Source: Struthio camelus (lineage: Eukaryota; Chordata; Aves; Struthioniformes; Struthionidae). From it: DNA of 64,000 nt. The stretch covers positions 23,495,068 through 23,559,067 of the forward strand of contig NC_090952.1 of the NCBI RefSeq assembly GCF_040807025.1, read 5' to 3'. Shown in pieces: positions 52,101 to 64,000 of the stretch (position 1 is its first letter; each line of letters begins with the position of its first letter). The position numbers were made by a program, and so were the translations under genes. The notes beneath the pieces were generated by a model. It worked only from the letters and a program-made list of their open reading frames with translations, did no database searches and was not told the origin of the DNA.

Positions 52101-55100
52101 GGACTTTGGGCCACCAAAGAATGGCCTGGCTGGGCTAAGCGTTGTGCTGAGGCAGCAGAGCAAGGCCTCAGCCAGAAGGCTTAGGGATGAGGTGGGAAAG
52201 CGCATTAACCAGTAATTGGCCAATAATTGCGTTTGGGAAAGGAGGGAGGGTTGTTGGCTAGGCTAGAGCACTTTCCTAAGAAAGAGTAGGACTGAAATGA
52301 GAGAACTGAGCAGGACAACGGGAGGTAAGTGAGGCGAGCGTGGAAAGAAGCTGAGGTACAGACAAGCCTCAGCGACCTGAACAAATCCCCGTGGGATGCT
52401 CCATATTAAAAACAGTCTCAACTGAAACAGAAAATTGTCACTGCACTGGCTGCTTCCACAATAACTCTAATCATATGCCTTTTCCCTACCTCTTACCAAT
52501 ACTATATAGCAGGGAGAGCTAAGCATCATTTTGATCCTAGCTTCCCAGTTAGGTTCATGCCTACACATATCCTGCTCTCAGAGGATCCTTAGGAAAGGTG
52601 GGGTGAAGGAAGAGTTGTGTGGCGACATCCATCCCTTTGCTGTCAGCCCAGAGAACTCTCAGGACTCTTCTCTCTTGATAGCTGCAGCAGTAAAATCATT
52701 CAAAACACTTACAGAAAATGGGCTGTCACTTTGAACTGATACAAGTTAAAAAAAAAAAAAAAGTCAACAGTAAGAGTTATCTGAGCTGTAGGCATACACT
52801 ACTACTTAGGAGATACACGCTATATACATGTGCGTATGTTACACACAGCATGATTCTGACAGTGAAGATGCATGAATCATGTCAGCAATAACTTCTGCAT
52901 TGAGAAAAACTATTGCAGACAATGTCAGCAAAAGTGCTTTATGTGATATGTTTTCTCTGCAGAGTAGTGGTGATTTTTAAAATACTGACATTGTGCTCAT
53001 TGTTAAGAGCAACGCTGCATCTGCAGTAAGAACGTCTTCCTTGTATAAGAATAAATCAAACTGATTAAGCACTTTTACTGTGGCTAAAACATTTGTATAT
53101 TTTTTTTTTGAAATCAAAACTAAAAACTATTAAATGTAATTGTTGCGATAACTAAATAGAAAGAAAAATGTGAGGCAAGAACCAGATTCCAGGAGATTGT
53201 AGATCCTTCCCAAAACACAGTAAGAAACAACAATAATACTTTTATTCATGAAGTGGTCATTATGCAGTAGTGTTCAGCCAACCTGCATTACACCATGGTG
53301 AGAGACTCAAATACTTAAACATTTTAATATTTAATCTGCTGCCATTTTACATCGTTATCCATAGAAGATTAACACCCCTGTCATTACAGAAGATTTGCAA
53401 GCTTGTTATTTTGTACTTTGTTAATAAGTTTTCATTGAGTTCCAGAAACTATTTACACTGCATGTCTTCAGAACAGCCTTTCCTTTCTCTTTGGTACTGA
53501 TTTTTAACCTTGTTAGTGGATGTTCAGCGAGTATCGGCTATTGGAGAAAACAAGCAAACAAACCACAAAGACAACTGCTTTGTTTTTTTGGCTGAAAATA
53601 CATTTTCTTTTGCGATCATGCTTTCCACACCAATAATTTTTGTCCCTCTGGCATTCTTTTTGTCCTCCTTTGGCATAAGGAGTTTTAAAGGGTAAAATTT
53701 AAAAAATACACAATAAAGATAACTGTGATTATGGTTTTATTTGGCTCCTGTGTGAATATATGCTATGCAGCATGTTGCTGTATAGCCCAGGCACCTGCAG
53801 AGCTCAGCAGAAAAAGCCTTCTGTGGAGGACCCTACTGATTTCATGCTCCAGTAAAAGGCTGAGAACCAAAGGTGTGGAATACATGATGGACGGGGAGGC
53901 AACGTTTTTTATGCATTATAAGATACTGATGTTTAGTCCTATGTTATTTCTGGTTTTCCAAGCACTAATGTATTTTCTTTTCTTCCTAGAGGAACTTAAA
54001 ATTAACATAACCAGTTGCTTTATTCTCTTACAGCAAAGCGTTTAAGAGCACTCTAGGGATGCTATACCTCACATGAATACTGAATTCTGACATACTTAAG
54101 TTTCACTGAGAAGCTCAGCAAGGAAAACGAATTAATGAGTTTTGGAAACAGCATATCCAGCTGACTTAATGTTTGATCACTGTAAATTTTTACAGCCAGA
54201 GATTCCATGAGAAATAGTCACATGCTGCAGTATTAGAGTTTTGTTTCTAATTACTGGTGCCTGGTTTTGGCCAGCCAATTGATTGCAGTGGCCAAATGAC
54301 AACATAAGGAGATTCTAACTTTATGTTAAAATATTTTACTCTGTTGGCAAGGAGCCCAGCAGGCATTAACAACTACAGGAGCGTGCAGGACTTCTTAGTG
54401 CCTTGTGTTTGGCAAGCTCATCACCCACAAACTCAATTATTTACTTTCTTCTATTTCAAGAAAACAAGAGATGTCATAATCAAGAATCTAAAAAGACTGA
54501 AATTACAAAATAGAGCTTGTCATGTGTTCACAGATACAGCATTAATAAGTTGCCTTAGAGAGCTCAGACTTGCATAGAAACCATTCATCTTTCATCACTG
54601 ACATGATCAGTTTTTTCAGTTTTCTATAGCCCAGCTGTAGTAGAGTACATTTTACAGTGACTTCACTGTGTGCAGCTAAATTTTAGTTTAAGTTATAGGA
54701 AATAAAACCTCAATTATTTCCCACAGAGCTATGCCTGATTAAAACAAAAACAAACAAACAAAAAAACCAAACATTGTATAAGCTTTGTAAGAATATACCA
54801 GAGGGGCTATTTAAGAAAAGTCATTTTACAATCAGGTTGAATCCTCAGGAAAAAAAAAAAAAAAAAAGTCTCTTGAGCACTTCCTCTACATGTTTTAAGT
54901 ACCGTTCCAACAAGCACAGTAAGTCAAATCTTACCCCTTTCTGCAGTATAGTTTTATGTACAGGATGTAATTGACGTTAAACAAGATGAGATCCATATAA
55001 TCTCTTCAAGGCTGGCAGCTTCCAAGAGCGCAGCCACACAGCTCAACCAAAACTCCAGCTACTTGCTCCAACAACTCTCATATTCTTAGTAATTGGACAA

Positions 55101-58100
55101 TGCTTTGATCCTCATTCACAAAGGCAGTGTGTTTACAGGGTGAGATTTCAAGACAAACACTACCAACTTTGCTTTCAGGATATCCACAAAAAGCTGATCA
55201 CAAGAGTTCAGGACAGAAATGAAGATAAAACAGGAAGAATGATAATGAACAGAGGATGGCCTGATAAAAGAGCCTAGTGAATTACTTAGCCTTCTTGCAG
55301 ATACCCCCACTTCTAGCTTAGCAAGAAAAAAAAGTTCCTATGATTTTATTAAAGGACATTCAAATGTAATTTTAAAATGATAATAAGTAATGTTGACCAT
55401 ACAGCCTAGTTTGTATGCTAACGTGGACATCAAAGGCCTGTTGCAAAGGAAAGTGTGTCCACCAGGCTTTAGGATCTACCACAAAACACCACAGGCAGGC
55501 AAGTCTTCATTGTTTTCTGTGCTTTTAATGTAAAACAGCAACTCATTTTAAAGCTTTAGAATAATTCTCTGCCAGTATGCATTAGATACTTAATTGCATT
55601 TGCTTGCTTTTGTACAAGATTGTTAATCTTACACTCTTTTTATTCTCAAACAGATATAGAAGTTTGAGTCTTTAAACCTAAACTGAAACAAAACAAGCCC
55701 GCATAAATCTCCTTGAAAAGAACAAATGTTGCCAATAGTGACTGAAGCCTGAATTATTTTACCACTGATTATTTTAGCATAAAGAAACATATAAGGTACT
55801 GCAGTCACAATCCTGAACTAGCTCCTTTCATCTTCCAGGATTACAGAATACGGATGTTCCTTACTTAATTCACATTAACTGAGTTAAAAGCACACTGCTG
55901 CAGACAACGCTTCGGTACAGCGGCATGTTAGTTCTGTGTGCACTAAGGTATGTATCCGTAAGGATAATACTTTAGTGTTCACTCACCTTAATATATGTAT
56001 TTTCTGTGTGACACATGGCTACTGTTCTCCTGTTACGCTGGGACAAAACAATAGCAATTATTCTGTTAGTATAGAAATAGGTGCTTTCCAGTGACCTATG
56101 CCTATTTTTGTATTTCTGTAGGGACGTAAAAAAAGTTTATATTTTGAGCTTTCACATTATTTGTGCCATACCCATAAATAAGATCTCATGCTACAAATCA
56201 CTGTCAAACATCTCCGCAAGATGAGTGTCACCTTATTTGCTTCTTTATCCTGTCCACGTAGGCAGCAAAGGCTTAAATGCAGAGAAAGCAGCAGCTCCTG
56301 CCCTTATACAGTACATAGCATAGAAGTGTTGTGACATTTTCTAGGGCCTCTAGCTGCTACTGTTATACAAGTATTTAAGAGTTAACGTCTCCAGATGCAT
56401 GGACAGAAACTTACCTATCAATTACAGTTATAAAACACCCAATTCACCTCATTTAAAGACACCAGAGTCGTTTTTTAGATTTCTTATCTGCATTATGGTG
56501 TCTCGTGGAGTTACTGTACTGTAACTACTACTGAGTTGGTCTTGCTCCCATAGAATTCACAAACTGATTTTTAAAAGGAGACGAACATTACAAACTAGTT
56601 ACGTTCTAATGAAAAAAGACAGAATGCCAACAAGAAATAAGGGTCTTACATCATTTATGAGATGTGAAATAATAAATAATTGTTCAGATTCTTCTTTTTG
56701 ACATGCAGAGAACTGCATGAATATGAAGGCCCTCAGTAGTAATATCAAGAGCACTAGATTTTGTAGAGTTTTAATTCTAAAATGTAATGAACAATTTTAA
56801 ACAAAATAAATGTGAAGAGCATTAATACAAGTCGTACTTCTTTTGATTTATGAGGCAGTTAATTCACACTGCACTCTTGTTTTAAATACACAACAGATGT
56901 TTGTGGTTACAATCATTAACTGGAACATGCAAGCTGTTGGGGCTAGAGGTGAGATAAACTTCAAGATTAGTGAAGGACAGCTACATTTTAGAACTATTTG
57001 GATTCTAGTATTTTAACTAACATTTTCCATGTTATACTAGCATGGAAATAGCTAATGATACTGTCATTTAAATCACCCTTCTTAGGTTTCTGAATTAAAC
57101 CAGTTGAATTCACTGGATGGTTCTTGGAACTATGGTCAGAGCTATTGTTCCAAGCCATCCGTGGCTTAAGGAAAACATCTTCTCCTCATTTTACATTCAA
57201 TATGCTGTGAAGACCATCAGCGCTTCCTTAAAAATAAACAAGCATATCTGAGGCTGCAGACCTCACTTTCACACCTAGAAGAATATTTCACTGCTATGGA
57301 TTTAATACACTCTGGTGTTTTTTGAAGTGCTAAAACTGTCCAAAATAGGTTCTTTATAGAGAGACCATAAAGATACTTTAGACCAGCAGTTCCCAACTTT
57401 CTGGATCAATACAGTTTGGCTCTTGCTATGTTAGGGATCATCATCAAACTGGTAACTGACAACACGGGCTTGCGAGTACCTGCAATGTTTGAACACCATC
57501 CTCTGGGAATACCTGCATTAGGCCAGGAAAACAGCAAAATTGATGTAAAACCTTATTATTAGAATGACATTCAGCGTTAGACATTCAGGAATTAGTGAAC
57601 ACAAAGTGGTGGTCAAGCTTCTTCAAAGTAGATATTCGGTCTGCAAGATTCAGGACTTGCATCTTGCATATCCTCAGCTAATGTCTTTTATCACAAAGAA
57701 TTTACATTCCAATCCTTCTAACTCCCAAAGAAAGTGCAGCTGCATGATCATCTGTATCTTTATTAACTCTGTCTGTGGATAAAGTTTTTAATGTTCGACC
57801 AGATCAGCAAGCTGATCTGACTCACTTCAGAACAGCGCTAGTGCCAGCCAGGGAAAGACAGAAACGTGTTGCTAGGGAGCAGACTATCTCAGTGGCAGCA
57901 CAGTCCTAGATGGATTTGAGCCAGCTGTGGGGAAGGCAGTTTTTAGGCTATTTTTTAAACTACGATAGGACGCTTTTGGTTTACAGCCCCGGTCAGTCTG
58001 TCGCTTGGAAACCCACCTGGCCATACCAGGTAGCTTTCCGAGAGCCTCAAGCTCTGCCTTTGAGAAAGGTGACATGCCTGGTTATTCAGAAAGTCTCGCT

Positions 58101-61100
58101 GATCAGCAAACTGCTATCTATCACACAACAATGGGATAGGACTGACTTGTTGCCAGATCTTGTCATAGACCCTGCCGGCCTCCAGCTTAGCCCATGTAAA
58201 TCACCCCGCACAGCTCTCAATTACTTTACACTCCAGCAACAGTGTCGTTTGAATGGTGCATACCAGCTAGACAGAAAAGCTCTAAACAAAACATACACAC
58301 TGCCATTGTGTTTTATTGCAACATCTATGGTTTTCTGAACTGAAATTCTGGACTTTCCAGCAAGTTACATCAACAGTAAACCATAAAGACTATGTGGCAG
58401 TGCTAAAACACACGGCCAGCAGCACAGAAGTATCTAAATATTGTCCAAAGTGCTTTCCCATTTTCAGTGATACTTAAGAAGACCAATAATATGCGTTGCT
58501 TTTGTATTCTTCTGTCCATCTTCTATCGTTTTAGAGAAGATAAAATTTAGTTATCACAGGAACTACTGCCTGGCAGGAACCCAGCCCTCTGACAGAGGTA
58601 CAGCAGAGGCCTGTAACAATAAGAATATCTGTGTGTGTGGGCTAACACTTATCAGGATTTACAGTTGGTATCAAACACTTCTTGCCAAACGGTTTTTAGC
58701 TCATCACCTCAAAAGGAACACTACACTGCAGTTCTCACAACCTATTAAATTCAAGTTTAAAAAAAATGAAAAGCAATTCTCAATGCAAATAAACTGTGAA
58801 CTATATTTGAAAAGCAATGTATCAATTACAAGTTGTATTTTATGATCTTTCTTCTAGTAGTAACTATCACACTAACAATATGACATGTGGGACACTGGGC
58901 ATATTCAAACTTGATCCTCTAGCCTAAGGACTGCATTAAGCTTTAATACGACTATAAAGTCATTACCTCGAGAACCATTTAAAACTGTTTCATTTGACAC
59001 GAATCAAAGATGGACACTATTTTAAAGACTCGCAGAGTAGATTCTCTGCTAGTGTATACTGCCATACTTCCGTGGACTGAACCTGACTATGAATTCTCAT
59101 GAATTCCCCGGAAGTATGAAGAACCTCTGTTTATTAGATTAAGTACAATGCTGGACATTTCACTTCAAAAGAGTAAGCCTTACCTCAAACACAATAAAAA
59201 TGTAACAAACTGTAATAATGCCAAATATGTTTATCTCACCTTATTTATGTAGGCTAATTTGATGACATCCTCTACACAACAAACAGCTGGAAGTAAAGCC
59301 ACTGAAGCATTCAAACAACCAAGCAACGCCCCGTCCCTCCTCCCCCAAGCAGGTTTTAAATAAAGTTAGGTTATAAACTTGTTTCAGGTTGCTCCTTCCA
59401 GAATAGGCAAGAACATGTACACTGGAAAAAAATCTGCATGTGGTAACAAGGACCCCAAGGACCGAAATCAGCAAACGGCCAAGTTAGGGAGGCAAGTTAG
59501 ATAGCTTTTCTGCAGGGGGAGGGGAGGAGGAGGCGGCGTCAGGGAGGAGATTTGTTTTCGTTTGTTTTATCTTCAAGTCAAATGGGCTTCTAAATCATCG
59601 ACACAGAGACACGAATGCACATCTGACTGCGCGTTTGGGAGGCAGAGGCAAAAGGAGATGGGCAGCAAGGATGCTCCCAGCCAGGAACAAACACAGTTTT
59701 GCTTTACAAAAGAGATGAATACCGAGTTGTACAGAGCTCAGCTCTCCACACAGCAGCACGCAAAAGACAAGCCTCAAACACAGGACAGGACAAAGGCCAA
59801 AGAAAGCTGCTTCAGCCTCTGAGCAGGGCACCTCTGCTTGAAATATCCCAAGCCATTCTGCAGTCTCCCCTCCTGCAACCACTTACCCAGCTCAGACTTG
59901 ACCATAGTACAGCTGTGACAGAGAGAGAGGAAAAAAAAAAAAAAAAGTAATTTAAAAAAAGTTTGAACCTGTGCAGTTCATGTTACTTTCTTGAACCAGT
60001 TTTTGGTTCTCGCAATCTGACTCTTCTCAGTTGTTTTACAAGTTGGGACCCTTCTTTCCTCCTCCACCTCCCCCCCTCCATACCATCTCTTTATAGGGTA
60101 GTTTGGTCCTACAGCTTCTTATAACTGGATTTTTTTTTTTTGATGCTAGCCATTGTTTAATTACTACTTTGAAGTCAATTTACCAGCAAAAAAATCCTAG
60201 TGTAAGGTAGCTTTTTGCATCCCCACCAAGCTATTCAGCAGGGCATTCATCCAGGATACAAAACTGGGTGGAAGCTTTAGGAGCTGAATGGATCACTCCA
60301 GTAGAGATGTAATTTCCATGAAATTCCTCCATGAAAATCCACTCACTTCTCTCAGATCTGACAGGCAGGCAAAGACTAGCCAATACCTTTGAACTTACTT
60401 TTTTAGATGTACTCCACCCCTTTCCCCCTCCCCCCCACAACGCAAATATGAATTGCTGGGGCTCAGAGTGCCCTGGTGGATTTTAAAACAACTCTTCCCA
60501 GGGCACAAAAGGGGGGGAAGAGAAAAAAAAAAAAGGCAAAGGCTATCTTCCCAGTTCAAACGCATGAAGTCCTTGATGACTAAACTTGGGCTGGTTACAG
60601 AAATTAGCCCAAAAGCTATCTGCTTGCAAGTTCATCCTGTTACAGGGAATTCAACAGAGCAGTCACCTCAAAAAATAAAAAATATCACACAGTACCAGAA
60701 GGCGCCTGTCTCACCACATGCCTTCAGGAAGGCAGCACACAGGAAAATGCTGCCTCAGTCAGAAAACAAAACCAAAAAACATCACCAAACTTTGAAAAAA
60801 CAACTTTGCTTTTTAAGTTATGTATCAAAAACTGGCAATGTACAATCTACCAAACACGGTATTTCATGTCACTGGGCATAGGCAGAAGCTACGCTCCTAC
60901 CCAAAACATGGATGAGCCTAATACTGGAGCCTAGGGTGTTTTTGTTGTCAGCTTTATGACAAGGAAAAGTTACTGCCTGGATGCTTTAAATTAACTCAAT
61001 GTTTAAATCAAATGCATTTCATATAAGGTACTTTATAGCAAATTTAAAAAAAAAACAACAAAATCTATGGTTTGCTACACATAGCTAAAAGACTGACAGA

Positions 61101-61189
61101 AACTCATCAAAGCAAACGAAGCCTGCCCACCAGCTCCCCTCAGTTCCCTAACAAACGACGTGCTTTACAAACCCCAAGCAACATTCACC
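52101..61189. other. Intergenic region upstream of PHF6
   Basis: About 9 kb of AT-rich DNA with poly-A runs near 52,749, 54,850 and 59,931. Open frames up to 142 codons (57910-58338 and 60453-60881, plus strand) show no recognisable domain. I searched by eye for the mature sequences of the miR-106a/18b/20b/19b/92a/363 cluster, which lies upstream of PHF6 in mammals, and for a CCDC160-like reading frame; neither is here. A partial inverted repeat (CATACTTCCG/CGGAAGTATG) spans 59063-59118. Confidence 0.7.
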
Positions 61190-61480
61190 GGGCCATTCCC
61201 GCCGCTGAAGCAGACCTCGTGGAAAAGCCCCAAAACCGGCAACGCCATCACCACCGCCGCCCCCCTACCAGCGACCCCCACTCCGGGCGGCCCCTGAGGC
61301 GGCCGCCTCCATTTTGAGCCGCCCCGGCCGGGGCGGGGGTGGGGGCGCAGCACCCCCTGCTGGGCGCCCGCGGGGCTGCCCCGGCCGTTGGCGCCGGCCC
61401 TAACGGCCGCCGCCGTAATGGCCGCCAGGCCTCCCAGGCAGGGCGGACAGCGAGGAGGCGTCAGCCCCTCGGCGAGGGGC
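61190..61480. promoter_or_regulatory. Small orphan CpG island
   Basis: About 290 bp of CpG-dense sequence isolated in AT-rich DNA. It includes GCCGCCTCCATTTTG (61302-61316), whose minus strand CAAAATGGAGGCGGC resembles a YY1 element, and GC boxes around 61318-61336. No coding exon or convincing splice donor was found on either side within the window, so the transcript and direction are unknown. It may be the promoter of a non-coding RNA or of a gene further right. Confidence 0.6.
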
Positions 61481-64000
61481 GCCTGCCCATGTTCGGTTAT
61501 CGCACTGCTTTTAATGAGAATATGTAATGTCAGTTAGTCGCACCAAACTGCTGCGCGCCAAAACCCAAAGCTTTTAACAAGATACTGCTTCCCGGTTACA
61601 CCTAGGTTAAGAATAAAAAAGTTCTACGTTTCATTCAACCAAAAAGGGTTTTAAAGGTAAAAACCTAAATTTAATGGCAAACATGGTTGCCTTTTTTTTT
61701 TTTTTCAACTGTAACTAAGAAGGATTCTTTCCATATTTTTAATTTTAGAAAACATCTACCCTGAAGTCATCAAACGTATCACTTGGTGGTTCGGCCAAAA
61801 AGGTTGCCTAAGTATTCCTAAGTATTTCCTAAGTATTTCTAAAGCTTTACTATTCCTAACATGTAAGACCTTTTCAGCATTTAGTTCACATTTAATGCTT
61901 TCTGATTCGCTCTTTATTTTCCTGTTTCTGAGTCATAACACATATTCCCCTTTTCTGTGGAAGCCCTATTTCCAAGCTTTATGTCGCTGTTTCAACTTCT
62001 TAAAAGTCCTGTTGCAAATCTTCGTTCTTTGGGTTTAAATTAAGAGTTTCTTTGCTTGCCTGGGGCGACTCTTCATTTAATCTTCTTAACGTTTGCTGAT
62101 TTTTCCACCTAAGTCTTCTTTTAAGCCCTGACGCTGAAGACCTTTTTTTAAAGCTTGCCCTTTGGCTCTGCTTTAACTGGAGAGTTTTGCAGCCGGCTTC
62201 GTTCCTGGAACGGAGCAGTTCTCGCTGCCTCTAAGCTGGTACGGCTCGTGTTGAGTTCCCCTAGCGCTGCGCTCCACGAGCGCAGATGAAGTTTCAGAGA
62301 AACTCCTTCCAAACGGTCCTTGTGCATTTCTTGTTGCAAAGCTGCTCATTCCCCTCCGTTCCAGGCACAATGACCCTCTGTTTCCTTTCAGCTTTCTTCA
62401 GTTCCAACATCTAAATTACCAGCCCCGCAGCAGGCAGAATCCCCTTCTGCTTCCTCCTTTGAAATGTTTATCTTTGCATCTACCAACTTAGGTTCATGTT
62501 CTTAAACAATGAGTTTGCAAAAACATTCATGCCTTTTGAGCCTTTTTTCTTCTTGGCGTTTTGTAATTGCCCTATTGTAGATTTTTTTTCCCCACTCTCT
62601 TTGCTCTCTCTGAAGCCAATTTTTCAGACATCAGTGATTCAGATTGATTGGCCTAACTAAAAAAAGTTCTGTGCACTGAAATTAGGAGAAAGTGACTCCT
62701 CCTCCCAGTGCTTGCTCTCCATTCCTAGAGTTTGTTTCCTGTCAAAGGAGAAAAAAAAAATCAGTTGTTAAAACCGTATACTTAAACTTTGACATGAACG
62801 CTAAGTATTTTTGTTGTAAAAAGACTTAACGGCTTTTAATACGCTTCTTCCGGTTAGCAGTTCCCATGTAAGGTTGTAGTGGGAAACACACACCAAGGTG
62901 GGTTTATTCAGTATAAGTAAGGGTATTAGCAAAGTTACAGCTAAATACGCTACCCAGGAGCTGGACTGTATTTTAGCTGATGGTATGATAGTAACTTCGT
63001 TTGTTGGAAGAAGCATTTTAGAGCTATAGTTTTTAAAACCAAGCAAATGTGTGTAGCTCATGTATGAAGCCAATCCTGTTTTTTACATTAAGTAGGTTTT
63101 ATAGGACCTGTCTTTGAAAAAAGTAAAGTTTATGGAACAAGGACTACAAACCGTATTTATTGTAACCTGCCTTCTTTGTTTAATCACATCACCACTCAAA
63201 CGCTTCAAAGGTACTTACTTTGTGTTAACATTTGCACTGGGATCTTGAATATGTGAAACACTGCTGCGCTTTAGGTCCTAGGTGTTATTTAAGAACTGTG
63301 GAGGTGTCAGACCTTATTATGGTGAATTACTACAAAGCTATACATAGTATAGACAGGCAGTATATACACTGCCTCTGGTAACCTTGACAATTGCCCTTGA
63401 ATCCTGACCTACAGGATTCCAGATATTCCAGCCGTAGTCTATTCTTTGCACGCAAACTGGGCAGAGACACAATTACGCAGAATCACGTAAGTTTTGTGAG
63501 AGGGACAAACTTCAGTAGGAACTTAATGGTATCTCCAAATACATATCACTAAAAACTAAATCAGGATTTGAATCAAAATCTCTGGAGGTGAAAAATTTAG
63601 AGTGGCCCACTACGCTGTGCACTCAGAAGTATTTGTTCAGGTATATGTCATTGCACCGTAATTACTGAACTGAGAAGATGAAGCTCAGTTTACTTTGCTT
63701 TTATAAAAGTTACAGTTGTATCTGGATTTACATTAAAATGCCGTAAGGAAACAGCATGAGGTGAAATATATTGAAAAAAAGGATTATGGTAAAAGTTTGG
63801 CTATCCTTAGCATTGCAGAGCCTAAGTATCATTTAGAATTTTATGAGTAGAAATATAAACTGAGTATGAACAAGATCCCCTCTGATGCAGAGGTTACATT
63901 TGTGGGTGAAGAAAGGCAATTCCTAAATGATAATGAAAGCATTAATATTTCACTTAACCAAAATCAAACAACCGGACAGTAATGAGTTCAGAGATGCTTT
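61481..64000. other. Right-end intergenic or intronic region
   Basis: 2.5 kb of AT-rich sequence. No exon, RNA gene or repeat family recognised. Open frames are at most 90 codons (62801-63073, minus) and unconvincing. It could be the first intron of a transcript starting in the neighbouring CpG island. Confidence 0.6.

Noticed and set aside
51272..52138. 288-codon plus-strand open frame in the PHF6 CpG island
   Set aside because: Covers the CGC and CACG repeats, is Arg/Ala-rich in every frame, and has competing frames of 107-175 codons on the opposite strand. It is typical GC-driven noise.
57380..57420. Phrase CCAGCAGTTCCCAACTTTCT reminiscent of ancient amniote repeats
   Set aside because: Only about 25 bases look repeat-like with no supporting flanks; insufficient to call an element.
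57910..58338. 142-codon plus-strand open frame upstream of PHF6
   Set aside because: Composition looks unlike random AT-rich DNA, but no domain, splice or promoter support was found. A protein search would be decisive; left unannotated.
60453..60881. 142-codon Lys-rich plus-strand open frame next to the orphan CpG island
   Set aside because: Lysine richness comes from poly-A runs; it lies on the wrong side to be driven in plus orientation by the island and has no recognisable homology.
52101..64000. miR-106a-363 cluster or CCDC160 expected upstream of PHF6 from mammalian synteny
   Set aside because: Neither strand contains the mature miRNA sequences as I know them, and no long CCDC160-like frame is present. 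They may lie beyond the right edge.

Overview
This is a vertebrate nuclear window, almost certainly from a sauropsid and most likely a bird. It has long introns, GT-AG splice sites, CpG-island promoters with long G/C homopolymers, and one old CR1-type LINE. It carries two genes that also sit side by side on human Xq26: HPRT1 and PHF6. Both are on the minus strand in the order PHF6 -> HPRT1, matching the mammalian order.

Layout from left to right. Positions 1-14,559 hold HPRT1 exons 1-6 with all splice sites resolved to the base; every exon length equals that of the human gene as I recall it. Exons 7-9 and the 3' UTR lie beyond the left edge. About 13.95-15.48 kb is the HPRT1 CpG island, with G-run tracts on the intron-1 side and a GC-rich 40-bp minisatellite just upstream of the promoter. 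About 15.5-29.0 kb is intergenic DNA containing a degraded CR1 LINE (about 22.98-24.31 kb). From 29,668 to 46,145 lies the complete PHF6 coding region: nine coding exons, 1,098 nt and 365 codons, the length of human PHF6. The 5' non-coding exon and promoter lie in a CpG island at about 50.75-52.1 kb with two perfect NRF1 sites, a CCAAT box, a (GCC)n repeat and a (CACG)n repeat. About 52.1-64 kb is intergenic AT-rich DNA with a small, unassigned CpG island at about 61.19-61.48 kb.

HPRT1 encodes the purine-salvage enzyme hypoxanthine-guanine phosphoribosyltransferase. PHF6 encodes a nuclear/nucleolar protein with two extended PHD zinc domains. They are neighbours by conserved synteny, not known to act in one pathway. 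I see no sign of a novel multi-gene system, no CRISPR, no operon and no intact mobile element. The points worth a second look are regulatory or structural: an open in-frame 5' extension of HPRT1, a perfect 13-bp hairpin in HPRT1 intron 4, a repeat-rich PHF6 leader, a diverged PHF6 C-terminal tail, a stop codon abutting a splice donor, and the orphan CpG island. Species, transcription starts and poly(A) sites cannot be fixed from sequence alone.
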